A stretch of 16,529 bases of DNA from JAZKAD01 sp040389305 (lineage in GTDB: Bacteria > Pseudomonadota > Alphaproteobacteria > Rickettsiales > Rickettsiaceae), in contig JAZKAD010000029.1 of assembly GCA_040389305.1 (NCBI GenBank), positions 1 to 16,529 on the forward strand. The letters run 5' to 3'. The notes under the pieces were generated by a model. That model was not told where the DNA came from. It searched no databases and saw only the letters and a program-made list of their open reading frames with translations. The number at the start of each line of letters is the position of its first letter. Within the stretch, counting starts at the first letter, position 1. Shown here one piece after another: positions 1 to 7,525 of the stretch. The position numbers were made by a program, and so were the translations under genes.

Positions 1-424
1 CGAGGATATAGAAAAATTCCGACTAAACAAAGGAATAGCTAGAATAAGAGAGCTTATGAATTCTTTATCAGTGGCACCATTGCCATTGATGCGTTATGGC
101 TTTGAAATAGTGATAAGGCTACTAAATCCATTTATCCCGCATATTACTGAAGAGATATGGAGCGAACTTGGAGACTCCAAGATTCTAGCCATGTCAAATT
201 GGCCTCAGTACAATCCAGACTTCTTGGTATCAAATACTGTAACTGTTGCGATTCAAATAAATGGTAAGCTCCGAGCGACTCATGAATATGCAGCGGATAG
301 CTCTGATGAGGTAATTAAAGAAATAGCGCTTAAACTCCCACAAATAGTAAAGCATATAGGAAGTAGCGAAGTAAAAAAGGTGATAGTAGTTAAAGGCAAA
401 GTAGTGAATATAGTGGTAGCGTAA
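1..424 (+). CDS. leuS: Leucyl-tRNA synthetase, C-terminal part (5' end outside window)
   Basis: LeuRS charges tRNA-Leu in the cytoplasm. Only the last ~140 codons are here; the frame is open from base 2, so the first internal ATG at 56 is not the start. The first half (FRLNKGIARIREL, then PFIPHITEEIWSELG) matches the helical anticodon-binding domain of class Ia synthetases, where the HITEEIW stretch is typical of Leu/Val/Ile enzymes. The last ~60 residues (VAIQINGKLRA, then KKVIVVKGKVVNIVV) match the small C-terminal domain of bacterial LeuRS, which contacts the tRNA elbow. The natural end is intact and a hairpin follows. The catalytic and editing domains cannot be assessed. Confidence 0.95.
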   Translation, partial: EDIEKFRLNKGIARIRELMNSLSVAPLPLMRYGFEIVIRLLNPFIPHITEEIWSELGDSKILAMSNWPQYNPDFLVSNTVTVAIQINGKLRATHEYAADSSDEVIKEIALKLPQIVKHIGSSEVKKVIVVKGKVVNIVVA

Positions 425-438
425 GTGTTATCCCAGTA

Positions 439-473
439 AAACTAGGGATTCCATCCAGTGCAATCCCTAGTTT
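439..473 (+). terminator. Hairpin terminator after leuS
   Basis: A perfect 12-bp inverted repeat (AAACTAGGGATT / AATCCCTAGTTT) with an 11-base loop starts 15 bases after the leuS stop. The 3' arm ends in TTT, followed by a T-rich but interrupted stretch. Position and perfect stem suggest a transcription terminator, although the T-run is weak. Confidence 0.7.
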
Positions 474-546
474 CTCAATCATTTTAGTGTATTGTTTCGG
501 GGTTGACTTCTCTCAAAAAGGTAGGACGGACTTCGTTTTTCTGCCA

Positions 547-573
547 TATTGTCTATAAAGTATGCGGTGAATA
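547..573. promoter_or_regulatory. Degenerate third copy of the fic operator
   Basis: Aligned without gaps to the 27-bp palindrome at 581-607, this segment matches at 18 of 27 positions. The right half (ATGCGGTGAATA) is well conserved and the left half is poor. It lies 34 bp upstream of the first good palindrome. It may be a weak auxiliary site or a decayed one. Confidence 0.35.
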
Positions 574-580
574 ATTCAGC

Positions 581-607
581 TATTCTCCGCATAAAATACG
601 GAGAATA
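581..607. promoter_or_regulatory. Palindromic operator A upstream of fic
   Basis: A near-perfect palindrome with arms TATTCTCCG and CGGAGAATA around a 9-base centre. The inverted repeat extends two bases further each way (579-609), giving 11-bp arms. It ends 3 bp before the -35 hexamer of the fic promoter and has the same length and consensus as the site at 635-661. This is the arrangement of a dimeric repressor or autoregulator site. The likely binder is the winged-helix end of the Fic protein itself (inference). Confidence 0.65.
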
Positions 608-609
608 GC

Positions 610-638
610 TTGCATGCGAGGTAAATAATTACTATAAT
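610..638 (+). promoter_or_regulatory. Sigma70-type promoter of fic
   Basis: The -35 is TTGCAT (610-615), the spacer exactly 17 bp, and the -10 a perfect TATAAT (633-638). Transcription would begin near 645, giving a leader of only about 18 bases. The promoter is bracketed by operators A and B; B overlaps the -10 and the predicted start. Confidence 0.75.
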
Positions 639-661
639 CTCCTTATAGAATGCGGAGATTA
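635..661. promoter_or_regulatory. Palindromic operator B over the fic -10, start site and RBS
   Basis: A 27-bp palindrome with arms TAATCTCC and GGAGATTA, on the same 27-bp frame as operator A and 54 bp from it (about five helical turns). Shared pattern of the two: TAnTCTCCnnATAnAATnCGGAGAnTA. It overlaps the last four bases of the -10 box, and the Shine-Dalgarno GGAG (654-657, six bases before the ATG) lies in its right arm. A protein bound here would block RNA polymerase directly. Confidence 0.65.
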
Positions 662-663
662 GT

Positions 664-1770
664 ATGTATATACACCAGAGAGAAAATTGGAGTGAGTTCA
701 CTTGGGACCGAGAAAAGCTCTCTAACTTACTTGCAGAAGCGAGGTATTTGCAAGGGCGGTTACTAGGGCGCATGGGGGTTCTAGGTTTTCATATGAAAAA
801 TGAAGCATCGCTTCAAACTTTGACCCAAGACGTAATTAAATCTTCCGAAATTGAAGGCGAAAGGTTAAATATTGACCAAGTGCATTCTTCGATCGCGAGA
901 AGGCTTGGTATAGATACTGGAGGAATGAAGCCTACTGATCGGAATGTAGAGGGCATAGTAGAAATCATGCTAGATGCCACTAGCAATTACAACCAACCTC
1001 TCACAAAAACACGGCTTTGTAATTGGCAAGCGGCATTATTTCCAACTGGTAGAAGTGGTATGCATAAAATTACCATTGGTAAATGGCGCGGGGAATCTAG
1101 CGGACCTATGCAGGTGATTTCTGGACCCTTTGGTCGTGAAAAAATTCATTATGAAGCTTTAGATTATAATATCTTGGATCAGGAGATGCAAAAATTCATT
1201 AAATGGGTGGAGACAAAATCGCCCTTAGACCTCGTGATAAAAGCTGCTATTGCGCATTTTTGGTTTGTAACGATCCATCCATTTGACGATGGTAATGGAA
1301 GAATCGCTAGAGTTATTGCGGATATGATTTTAGCTCGTTCCGAAAACTCTCCTCACAGATTTTATAGCATGTCTTCAGAAATTCAGCTTACACGTAGTTC
1401 TTATTATAATGTGCTGGAAAAATGCCAAAAAGGTACGTCTGATATCACTATTTGGATTGAGTTGTTTTTGAATTGCCTTAAACATGCAATTAATGACTCC
1501 GAAAAGATACTAGAGAAAGTCCTAAAGAAGGCAAAATTTTGGGAGATCCATGGAAAGGAGCAATTTAACGAGCGCCAACATAAGATGATAAATCTTTTAC
1601 TGGATAGCTTTGATGGCAAGCTTACCTCTTCTAAATGGGCTATACTTACTAAATGCTCGCAGGATACAGCCCTTCGTGATATTACAGAGTTACTTACGCG
1701 CCAAATTCTAGCGAAAGAATGCGCCGGAGGGCGGAGTACTAGTTATATTATAACCAATGAACGGGAATAA
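664..1770 (+). CDS. Fic-family protein AMP-transferase, class II, with C-terminal winged helix
   Basis: Fic enzymes usually transfer AMP from ATP to a hydroxyl side chain of a target protein. Residues 205-213 are HPFDDGNGR, the complete Fic motif with catalytic His205. Residues 60-65 are SSEIEG, fitting the (S/T)xxxE(G/N) inhibitory helix; its place before the Fic core makes this class II, self-inhibited in cis with Glu64 the expected blocking residue. The N-terminal ~90 residues resemble the DUF4172-like extension of Fic-winged-helix proteins. Residues ~300-362 look like a winged helix (TALRDITELLTRQILAKE followed by a GGRST wing), suggesting DNA binding. The 368-aa length is normal for this architecture. 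The start at 664 is set by GGAG six bases upstream. No antitoxin gene is adjacent, as expected if inhibition is built in. The target is unknown. The promoter lies within matching palindromes, so autoregulation is likely. Confidence 0.9.
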   Translation: MYIHQRENWSEFTWDREKLSNLLAEARYLQGRLLGRMGVLGFHMKNEASLQTLTQDVIKSSEIEGERLNIDQVHSSIARRLGIDTGGMKPTDRNVEGIVEIMLDATSNYNQPLTKTRLCNWQAALFPTGRSGMHKITIGKWRGESSGPMQVISGPFGREKIHYEALDYNILDQEMQKFIKWVETKSPLDLVIKAAIAHFWFVTIHPFDDGNGRIARVIADMILARSENSPHRFYSMSSEIQLTRSSYYNVLEKCQKGTSDITIWIELFLNCLKHAINDSEKILEKVLKKAKFWEIHGKEQFNERQHKMINLLLDSFDGKLTSSKWAILTKCSQDTALRDITELLTRQILAKECAGGRSTSYIITNERE

Positions 1771-1794
1771 ATAGCTCCCTAATAAGAGCTATTT
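1769..1794. terminator. Bidirectional hairpin between convergent fic and polA
   Basis: A perfect 9-bp stem (AAATAGCTC / GAGCTATTT) with an 8-base loop. It contains most of the fic TAA (1768-1770) and all of the polA TAG (1789-1791, minus strand). Both exits are T-rich, so it can end transcription from both sides of an 18-bp junction. Confidence 0.65.
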
Positions 1795-4236
1795 TAACGC
1801 GCCCCAATTGCTCCCAGTACTTACATCAACAACTAAGTTTGTACTAAGGCATGCGGCATTTTCCATGGTGAATTTAATAAGCGGGGTTACTAATTCAATT
1901 TCCTCCATAGGGGCCTCAAATATCAATTCATCATGCACTTGGAGAAGTATTTTTGTTTGAAATTTCTCTCTCTGAATCATTTCACTGACTCTCAGCATTG
2001 CCATCTTAGCAATATCCGCAGCGCTTGCTTGAATTGGAGCGTTAATGGCGGCTCTTTCTGCGAAGCCACGCATTGCATGATTCGTGCTCCTAATCGTTGG
2101 GAGGTAAGACTTTCTACCAAAAATATTACAGACATATCCATGTTTGCTTGCAAAGTCTTTTGTAGTAGTCATGTAGTTTTGTATTCCAGGATATTTTATA
2201 AAATAATTTGCAATATATTCGGTAGCTTCCTGCCTAGATATACCAAGTTGATTGGAAAGTCCAAATGCGCTAATACCATATATTATGCCAAAATTAATCC
2301 CTTTAGCCTTTCTTCTATGCTCGGATGTTATTTCATTTTCCGGTATAGAAAAAATATGACTAGCTGTAGTTTTGTGAATATCTTCATGCCTTTGAAATGC
2401 CTCCTGCATAGGAATAATATTCGCGATATGACTCAATATACGAAGCTCAACTTGGGAATAATCGGCTGATATCAATAAGTGTCCATTTTTTGCTATAAAA
2501 GCCTTGCGGATTTCATTCCCGTAGCTACTGCGAATGGGAATGTTTTGCAAATTTGGATTATGAGAACTAAGCCTCCCAGTTGAGGTTGAATTCTGTATAA
2601 ATGTAGTATGAATACGACCAGTATCTTGATTAATTTGCTCTGGAAGCTTATCAGTATAGGTATTTTTAAGCTTAGAAAGTTCGCGCCATTTAAGTAGGTA
2701 ACCCGCTACTTCGTGACCAGATTCGCTTAAATATTCTAAAACGCCAACATTAGTAGAGTAATTTTGGGTTTTTCCCGTGGTTTTACCACCGGGTAACTGC
2801 ATTTTATCGAACAAAACTTCGCCGAGTTGCTTTGGTGATCCTATATTGAATTCGCACCCACATAACTCATATATCTTGCTTTCAAGAACAGATATCTCGG
2901 TAGCAAATTTAAGAGACATGTCTTGAAGGATTTTTTTATCTACCAATATCCCGTTGCATTCCATGTCATGGAGGAGTCTGCATAATGGCAAATCTATATC
3001 ATAATACAAGCTAAGAGCTTGATTTTTCAGTAATTGAGACTTTTGCTCTATATATTTTGTAATTGCATCTTCTTTCCAATAATCAGGTTCTGGTTGCTCA
3101 TTTCCTGCAGAATAAGCGTAATGCATAAGAGACAAGTCTTCAAAGGCTTTAAGATCTGCGGTCCCAGTATTTAATGATAACGCTTTTAGAGATGATTTTA
3201 AACAAGGTGTTATTTTTTTTACCGATATATCATCAAGATATGGGATGAATTCTAAAGGCAATATATCGCAAGAACTAAGATCTAACATTCCGCTACGCTC
3301 TATATCCGCGAGTATCTCGTCAGTAGACATTAGTTTTTCTACTGATTGAACTTTGGTATTAAATAATTTTTCTGCACGCAGCGCTAAGGACTTAAAGCCA
3401 TATTCTGTAATATAGTTAGCGAACTCCTCTCTATTAGGTCCTGACCACTCTAAGTGATTGATATCTACTTCTAAATCGTGACGAAGCCCAACTAATTCCC
3501 AGGAGAGTAGGGCGTTTTCTTTATGCTCTTCCATTAAATTTCTGCGCTTTTCCTGCTTAATATCGGAAATATTAGAAAGGAGATTATGTAGACTGCCGAA
3601 TTGCCCCACAAGCTCAGCCGCAGTTTTGGGGCCTATACTAGGAACGCCCGGGATATTGTCTGATTTATCGCCCATCAGAGATAGCGCGTCGCGTACTTTG
3701 CTAGGGGGTACGCCAAATTTTTCAATAACCTCTGCTTCCTTAATATACTTGCCTTTCATAGGGTCATACATCGACGTATAATCCCCAATCAGCTGCATTA
3801 GATCTTTGTCAGAGGATATTATAATAGACTGTCTTTTTTCTAAGCTTAGTTTAGTAGCTATGGTTGCTATAACGTCATCCGCTTCAACTCCTTCTTGCTC
3901 TATAACCTTAAGCCCTAAGGCTTTAGCGGCAAGGCGCATTAATGGAAACTGGGATTTTAAAGCATCATCTAGAGGCGCTCTATTAGCTTTATAATCAGGA
4001 TATAAAGTGTGACGAAAATTTTTACTTCCATAATCAAAAACCACAACAATGCTACTTGGTTTAAAATCGCCAAGAATTTTTATGAGCATAGAGGTGAAGC
4101 CATACAAAGCTCCTATCTCAAGTCCATTCGGGCTAGTGAGGCTAGGTTGTACGTGATAAGCCCGAAAAACAAAGCCATATCCATCGATGATTAAGGTCGG
4201 AGAGGTCGTCAAAATATGCCTATTTATTATTTTCAA
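1789..4236 (-). CDS. polA: DNA polymerase I without a working proofreading domain
   Basis: Pol I fills gaps and removes RNA primers in replication and repair. Residues ~14-290 form the 5'-3' nuclease: LIIDGYGFVFRAYH, EADD (118-121), SSDKD (141-145), GDKSDN (189-194) and the IGPKTA helix-hairpin-helix. Residues ~410-815 form the polymerase: motif A DYSQVELR (592-599, Asp592), motif B from RRKAKGINFGIIYG (641-654), and motif C QVHDE (766-770, with Asp769). The region between, ~300-405, is about half the usual size of the 3'-5' exonuclease domain and lacks the FDxE and downstream acidic residues, so proofreading is probably absent. Total length is 815 aa, against about 930 in E. coli. The start shown is TTG with only a weak RBS; another TTG eight codons in is possible, and either precedes the conserved LIIDG strand. 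The gene converges on fic. Confidence 0.95.
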   Translation of the reverse strand: MKIINRHILTTSPTLIIDGYGFVFRAYHVQPSLTSPNGLEIGALYGFTSMLIKILGDFKPSSIVVVFDYGSKNFRHTLYPDYKANRAPLDDALKSQFPLMRLAAKALGLKVIEQEGVEADDVIATIATKLSLEKRQSIIISSDKDLMQLIGDYTSMYDPMKGKYIKEAEVIEKFGVPPSKVRDALSLMGDKSDNIPGVPSIGPKTAAELVGQFGSLHNLLSNISDIKQEKRRNLMEEHKENALLSWELVGLRHDLEVDINHLEWSGPNREEFANYITEYGFKSLALRAEKLFNTKVQSVEKLMSTDEILADIERSGMLDLSSCDILPLEFIPYLDDISVKKITPCLKSSLKALSLNTGTADLKAFEDLSLMHYAYSAGNEQPEPDYWKEDAITKYIEQKSQLLKNQALSLYYDIDLPLCRLLHDMECNGILVDKKILQDMSLKFATEISVLESKIYELCGCEFNIGSPKQLGEVLFDKMQLPGGKTTGKTQNYSTNVGVLEYLSESGHEVAGYLLKWRELSKLKNTYTDKLPEQINQDTGRIHTTFIQNSTSTGRLSSHNPNLQNIPIRSSYGNEIRKAFIAKNGHLLISADYSQVELRILSHIANIIPMQEAFQRHEDIHKTTASHIFSIPENEITSEHRRKAKGINFGIIYGISAFGLSNQLGISRQEATEYIANYFIKYPGIQNYMTTTKDFASKHGYVCNIFGRKSYLPTIRSTNHAMRGFAERAAINAPIQASAADIAKMAMLRVSEMIQREKFQTKILLQVHDELIFEAPMEEIELVTPLIKFTMENAACLSTNLVVDVSTGSNWGALK

Positions 4237-4577
4237 ACTATCTTATCAAATAAAGCAGAATATATCACTTGTAATGTTTCTTGATAATGCTCTACAAAAC
4301 AAATTAACTTTCATAAAAACGCAAAAAAGACGCTTTTGAAAAAATAAATTCCGCTACAAAGGTACATAAAGTTAAAAGCGACATAGCCTTCTCAAGGGAT
4401 ATCAGCGATAAAATTCATGGATTTAGAAATTGGGAAGAGTAATTTACGGCTTATGATATATGTTTAAATAAAGTCTCAGATAGCAAAGCTTGCGGTATTT
4501 TTATAGACAATTATAGGGCTTTTTAGTATAAAAGACGCATCAATGAATCTCTGTTGTTTCTTATAGAAGATATAAAA
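4237..4577. other. Divergent polA/alaS spacer, no gene seen
   Basis: This 341-bp AT-rich stretch separates two divergent genes. I see no tRNA, long inverted repeat or ORF with recognisable coding features. It must hold the promoters of polA (minus) and alaS (plus), of which only a weak alaS candidate can be pointed to. Confidence 0.6.
4490..4517 (+). promoter_or_regulatory. Possible alaS promoter
   Basis: TTGCGG (4490-4495) and TATAGG (4512-4517) are separated by 16 bp, with about 60 bases from there to the alaS start. Both boxes match the consensus only partly, and other AT-rich hexamers nearby could serve. Confidence 0.25.
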
Positions 4578-7211
4578 ATGTCAATTAAAAATTCCAATTC
4601 TACCGCCAGTCATATTCGTTCAACCTTTATAGATTATTTTGCTAAGAATGGACATGTTCATGTACCCTCCAGTCCATTAATCCCACATCATGATCCAAGC
4701 TTGATGTTCGTAAATTCTGGTATGGTGCAATTTAAAAATGTTTTTACCGGCCTTGAAAAACGCGATTATAAAACAGCAACTACGAGTCAAAAATGCGTAA
4801 GAGCTGGTGGAAAACATAATGATCTTGATAATGTCGGCTACACCGCAAGACATCATACGTTTTTTGAAATGCTTGGTAATTTTTCGTTCGGAGATTATTT
4901 TAAAGAGCAAGCCATTTATTATGCATGGGAATTACTTACCAAAGAACTTGGTCTGGATAAAAATAAGCTCTATGCAACCGTTTATCACACAGACGAAGAG
5001 GCCGTGAGTTACTGGAAAAAGATTTCTGGCTTTAGCGACGACAGGATTATTCGAATTAATACGAATGATAATTTTTGGTCAATGGGAGACACAGGACCAT
5101 GCGGTCCGTGCTCTGAAATTTTTTACGATCATGGGGATAGTGTATTTGGTGGATTACCTGGAACCAAAGACCAAGATGGGGATAGATATGTAGAGATCTG
5201 GAATATGGTCTTTATGCAGTTTGAACAAGTCGATAAAGACACCAGGGTAGATTTGCCTCAGCAGTCGATAGATACAGGTTCTGGACTCGAGAGAGTAGCT
5301 GCCGTGATGCAAGGCGTGCATAATAATTTTGAAATAGACCTTTTTAGGGAAATTATCCAGACATCCGAAGAACTTACTGGTAGAAAATCAGAAAATGAAG
5401 CAAAATTTTCGCATAGAGTTATAGCGGACCATTTGCGTTCTATGGCCTTTTTAGTGGCTGACGGGGTAATGCCTTCGAATGAGGGTAGGGGATATGTTCT
5501 CAGACGTATCATGCGAAGGGCGATGCGTCATGCTCATCAGCTAGGTGCTAAAGAGCCTTTGATGTACAAATTACTTCCAAAGCTTGTAGAGCTTATGGGT
5601 TCAGCATATCCAGAGCTAAAGCGAGCAGAAGCCTTTGTCAGTGACATTTTGAAACAAGAAGAAGAAAGATTCAAGAGTACACTTGAGCGTGGTCTTAAGT
5701 TGCTTCACGAAGAAATAACGCATATCCCTTCGGGTTCAAGTTTATCTGGGGACATTGCATTTAAACTTTATGATACCTATGGTTTTCCTCTTGATTTAAC
5801 GGAAGATATCTTAAAAAGTAAGAATATCGGAGTAGACAATGCTGGATTTATAGCCAACATGGAAGCGCAAAAAGAAGTCGCGAGAAAATCTTGGTCTGGG
5901 TCGGGCGCAGCGCAATCAGATAAAGTTTGGTTTGAGCTTAAAGAAAAATTCGGCTCCACTGAGTTTTTGGGGTATAGCATGAATGCTGCAGAGGGCACTG
6001 TACTTGCGGTGATATCTGATAGAGATACAAACTCAGATGAGAGCAATACTGTAACAATCGTCACCAATCAAACGCCTTTCTATGGTGAGTCTGGCGGACA
6101 AATGGGGGATATTGGGGAGATTAGCAAAACTAATTTTAAAGCGCGCGTTATAGATACCAAAAAATATCTTGGAATTCATGCTCATGTATGCAAGGTGGAA
6201 CAGGGATCTATTAAAGAAGGAGAGATAGTTACGCTAACTATAGATGAAAAATATCGTGATAATCTGAGGGCTCATCACTCTGCTACGCATATACTGCACG
6301 CAGCGCTTCGGAGTGTTCTAGGAGTTCATATTTCGCAAAAAGGATCTCTTGTTGCGCATGATAAACTTCGCTTTGATATTAGTCATCCAAAGTCCATAGA
6401 CCGCGCGACATTAAATCTGGTTGAAGATATAGTTAATGCGGAGATCAGAAATAATTCGGAAGTATCCACAAAGCTTATGTCGACAGAAGATGCAATCAGT
6501 GCGGGCGCTATGGCTTTATTTGGGGAGAAATACGATAGCGAGGTACGTGTGATTTCTATGCACAACTCTATGGAGCTATGCGGTGGTACTCACGTTAAAC
6601 GGACGGGAGGTATAGGGAGCTTTAAAATATTGTCAGAGTCTGCAATTGCCGCGGGCGTGCGAAGAATAGAGGCTGTATGCGGAGCATTTGCAGATAATTT
6701 TGCTAAGAATAACGAAGAGTTGCTTTCTCAAATATCTGGTCATATTAAATCCAGTAAGCACGATATTTTGCCAAAACTCGAAAAATTACTCCAATCTCAA
6801 AAAGATCTTGAAAAAGAAGTGATGAATCTGAAGGTAAAGCAGCTGAGTTTCAATGAAGAGCGTATAGCCAAAGAATCCCTCGTTGTCTCTTCCTACAAAC
6901 TTCTTTATAAAGAGCTTCACGTTTTTGATGCAAAGGCGATGCGTAATGCAGCTGAAGAGGCTACAAAAAAATTCGATAATCTTATTGTAGTTTTTATAAA
7001 TCAAAGCGAAGACAAGCTAGGAGTAGTTGTGTCTGTATCTCAGGATATAGCAAGTAACGTTCCAGCGTTTACCCTAGCGAAGCATGTTGCATCAGTACTT
7101 GGTGGTACTGGGGGAGGTGGTAGCAATACCCTCGCTCAAGCGGGTGGTACAGATATCAGTAAGCTACCAGAAATGGTGCAAGAATTGACCAATTTTTTAA
7201 CCCATAACTAG
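4578..7211 (+). CDS. alaS: Alanyl-tRNA synthetase
   Basis: AlaRS charges tRNA-Ala and clears mischarged Ser/Gly. The N-terminal class II core is intact: VNSGMVQFKNVF near residues 45-56 and FFEMLGNFSFGDYFK around 95-109. The editing domain keeps all four zinc ligands: the HxxxH in HSATH (His567, His571) and Cys668/His672 in CGGTH. A coiled-coil segment (~720-770) leads to the C-Ala domain, ending in a glycine-rich GGTGGGGSNTLAQAGG stretch. At 877 aa it is the usual size (E. coli 876). I chose ATG 4578 because AGAAG lies eight bases before it and the following residues match the family; an in-frame TTG at 4554 only adds eight unlikely residues. It is monocistronic: polA diverges upstream and a strong terminator follows. 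Confidence 0.97.
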   Translation: MSIKNSNSTASHIRSTFIDYFAKNGHVHVPSSPLIPHHDPSLMFVNSGMVQFKNVFTGLEKRDYKTATTSQKCVRAGGKHNDLDNVGYTARHHTFFEMLGNFSFGDYFKEQAIYYAWELLTKELGLDKNKLYATVYHTDEEAVSYWKKISGFSDDRIIRINTNDNFWSMGDTGPCGPCSEIFYDHGDSVFGGLPGTKDQDGDRYVEIWNMVFMQFEQVDKDTRVDLPQQSIDTGSGLERVAAVMQGVHNNFEIDLFREIIQTSEELTGRKSENEAKFSHRVIADHLRSMAFLVADGVMPSNEGRGYVLRRIMRRAMRHAHQLGAKEPLMYKLLPKLVELMGSAYPELKRAEAFVSDILKQEEERFKSTLERGLKLLHEEITHIPSGSSLSGDIAFKLYDTYGFPLDLTEDILKSKNIGVDNAGFIANMEAQKEVARKSWSGSGAAQSDKVWFELKEKFGSTEFLGYSMNAAEGTVLAVISDRDTNSDESNTVTIVTNQTPFYGESGGQMGDIGEISKTNFKARVIDTKKYLGIHAHVCKVEQGSIKEGEIVTLTIDEKYRDNLRAHHSATHILHAALRSVLGVHISQKGSLVAHDKLRFDISHPKSIDRATLNLVEDIVNAEIRNNSEVSTKLMSTEDAISAGAMALFGEKYDSEVRVISMHNSMELCGGTHVKRTGGIGSFKILSESAIAAGVRRIEAVCGAFADNFAKNNEELLSQISGHIKSSKHDILPKLEKLLQSQKDLEKEVMNLKVKQLSFNEERIAKESLVVSSYKLLYKELHVFDAKAMRNAAEEATKKFDNLIVVFINQSEDKLGVVVSVSQDIASNVPAFTLAKHVASVLGGTGGGGSNTLAQAGGTDISKLPEMVQELTNFLTHN

Positions 7212-7269
7212 GATTTTTATGATAAAAAGAATAGCAAACTTAAATATCCTTATCACTTTAGCAAGACTC

Positions 7270-7309
7270 AGCTGCGCTAACGTTAATATACGTTCCGCAG
7301 CTTTTTTTT
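7270..7309 (+). terminator. Intrinsic terminator of alaS
   Basis: A GC-rich stem (AGCTGCG / CGCAGCT, extended by TAACG / CGTT with a small internal bulge) is followed at once by eight T (7302-7309). This is a textbook rho-independent terminator, about 60 bases past the alaS stop. Confidence 0.85.
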
Positions 7310-7391
7310 AAATTAGTCTATGTATCTTGCCCTGCCTTTGGCAGTATATCTCTCATCATATTTTTTATTAAAAAAACAATGACTCCTATGC

Positions 7392-7420
7392 TTGACAGTT
7401 AAAAAATATTAAGTTAGTAT
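7392..7420 (+). promoter_or_regulatory. Promoter of the Xre-family regulator
   Basis: A perfect -35 TTGACA (7392-7397), a 17-bp spacer and TAGTAT as -10 (7415-7420). Transcription would start near 7427, leaving an unusually long AT-rich leader of nearly 100 bases. Confidence 0.6.
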
Positions 7421-7474
7421 TGCTTCAATGCATCATTTGTGTTATTAATCAAGCACAAGAGTGTAAAACATATA

Positions 7475-7498
7475 TAAAGTATATATAAATTTACTTTA
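7475..7498. promoter_or_regulatory. Possible operator before the Xre regulator
   Basis: Inverted arms TAAAGTA (7475-7481) and TACTTTA (7492-7498) with a 10-bp spacer, followed by a second TAAATTTA (7500-7507) matching one at 7486-7493. Xre-family proteins often repress their own gene from such sites. The sequence is almost pure A/T, so chance symmetry is a real risk. Confidence 0.25.
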
Positions 7499-7525
7499 AT
7501 AAATTTAGCATAGATGGAGAACAAA

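Larger units (their letters stand above)
7212..7525. other. alaS to Xre-regulator spacer
   Basis: These 314 bp hold the alaS terminator (7270-7309), a good promoter (7392-7420), and a very AT-rich leader with small symmetrical repeats just before the regulator gene. A 30-codon ORF at 7219-7311 has AGG six bases before its ATG but runs through the terminator stem; I do not count it as a gene. Confidence 0.6.

Noticed and set aside
635..663. RNA hairpin hiding the fic Shine-Dalgarno (CTCC paired with GGAG)
   Set aside because: With the strong -10 at 633-638, transcription starts near 645, so the left arm is not in the mRNA. The palindrome is better read as a DNA operator.
1933..2469. 178-codon open frame on the plus strand inside polA
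   Set aside because: It is antisense to the well-conserved polymerase domain and has no recognisable features; a shadow of polA codon usage.
4554..4577. Upstream TTG start for alaS
   Set aside because: It adds eight residues not expected in the family, while ATG 4578 has a good ribosome site and the normal N-terminus.
7486..7507. TAAATTTA pair as a phage or plasmid iteron array
   Set aside because: Only two copies in very AT-rich DNA, with no replication or integrase gene nearby.
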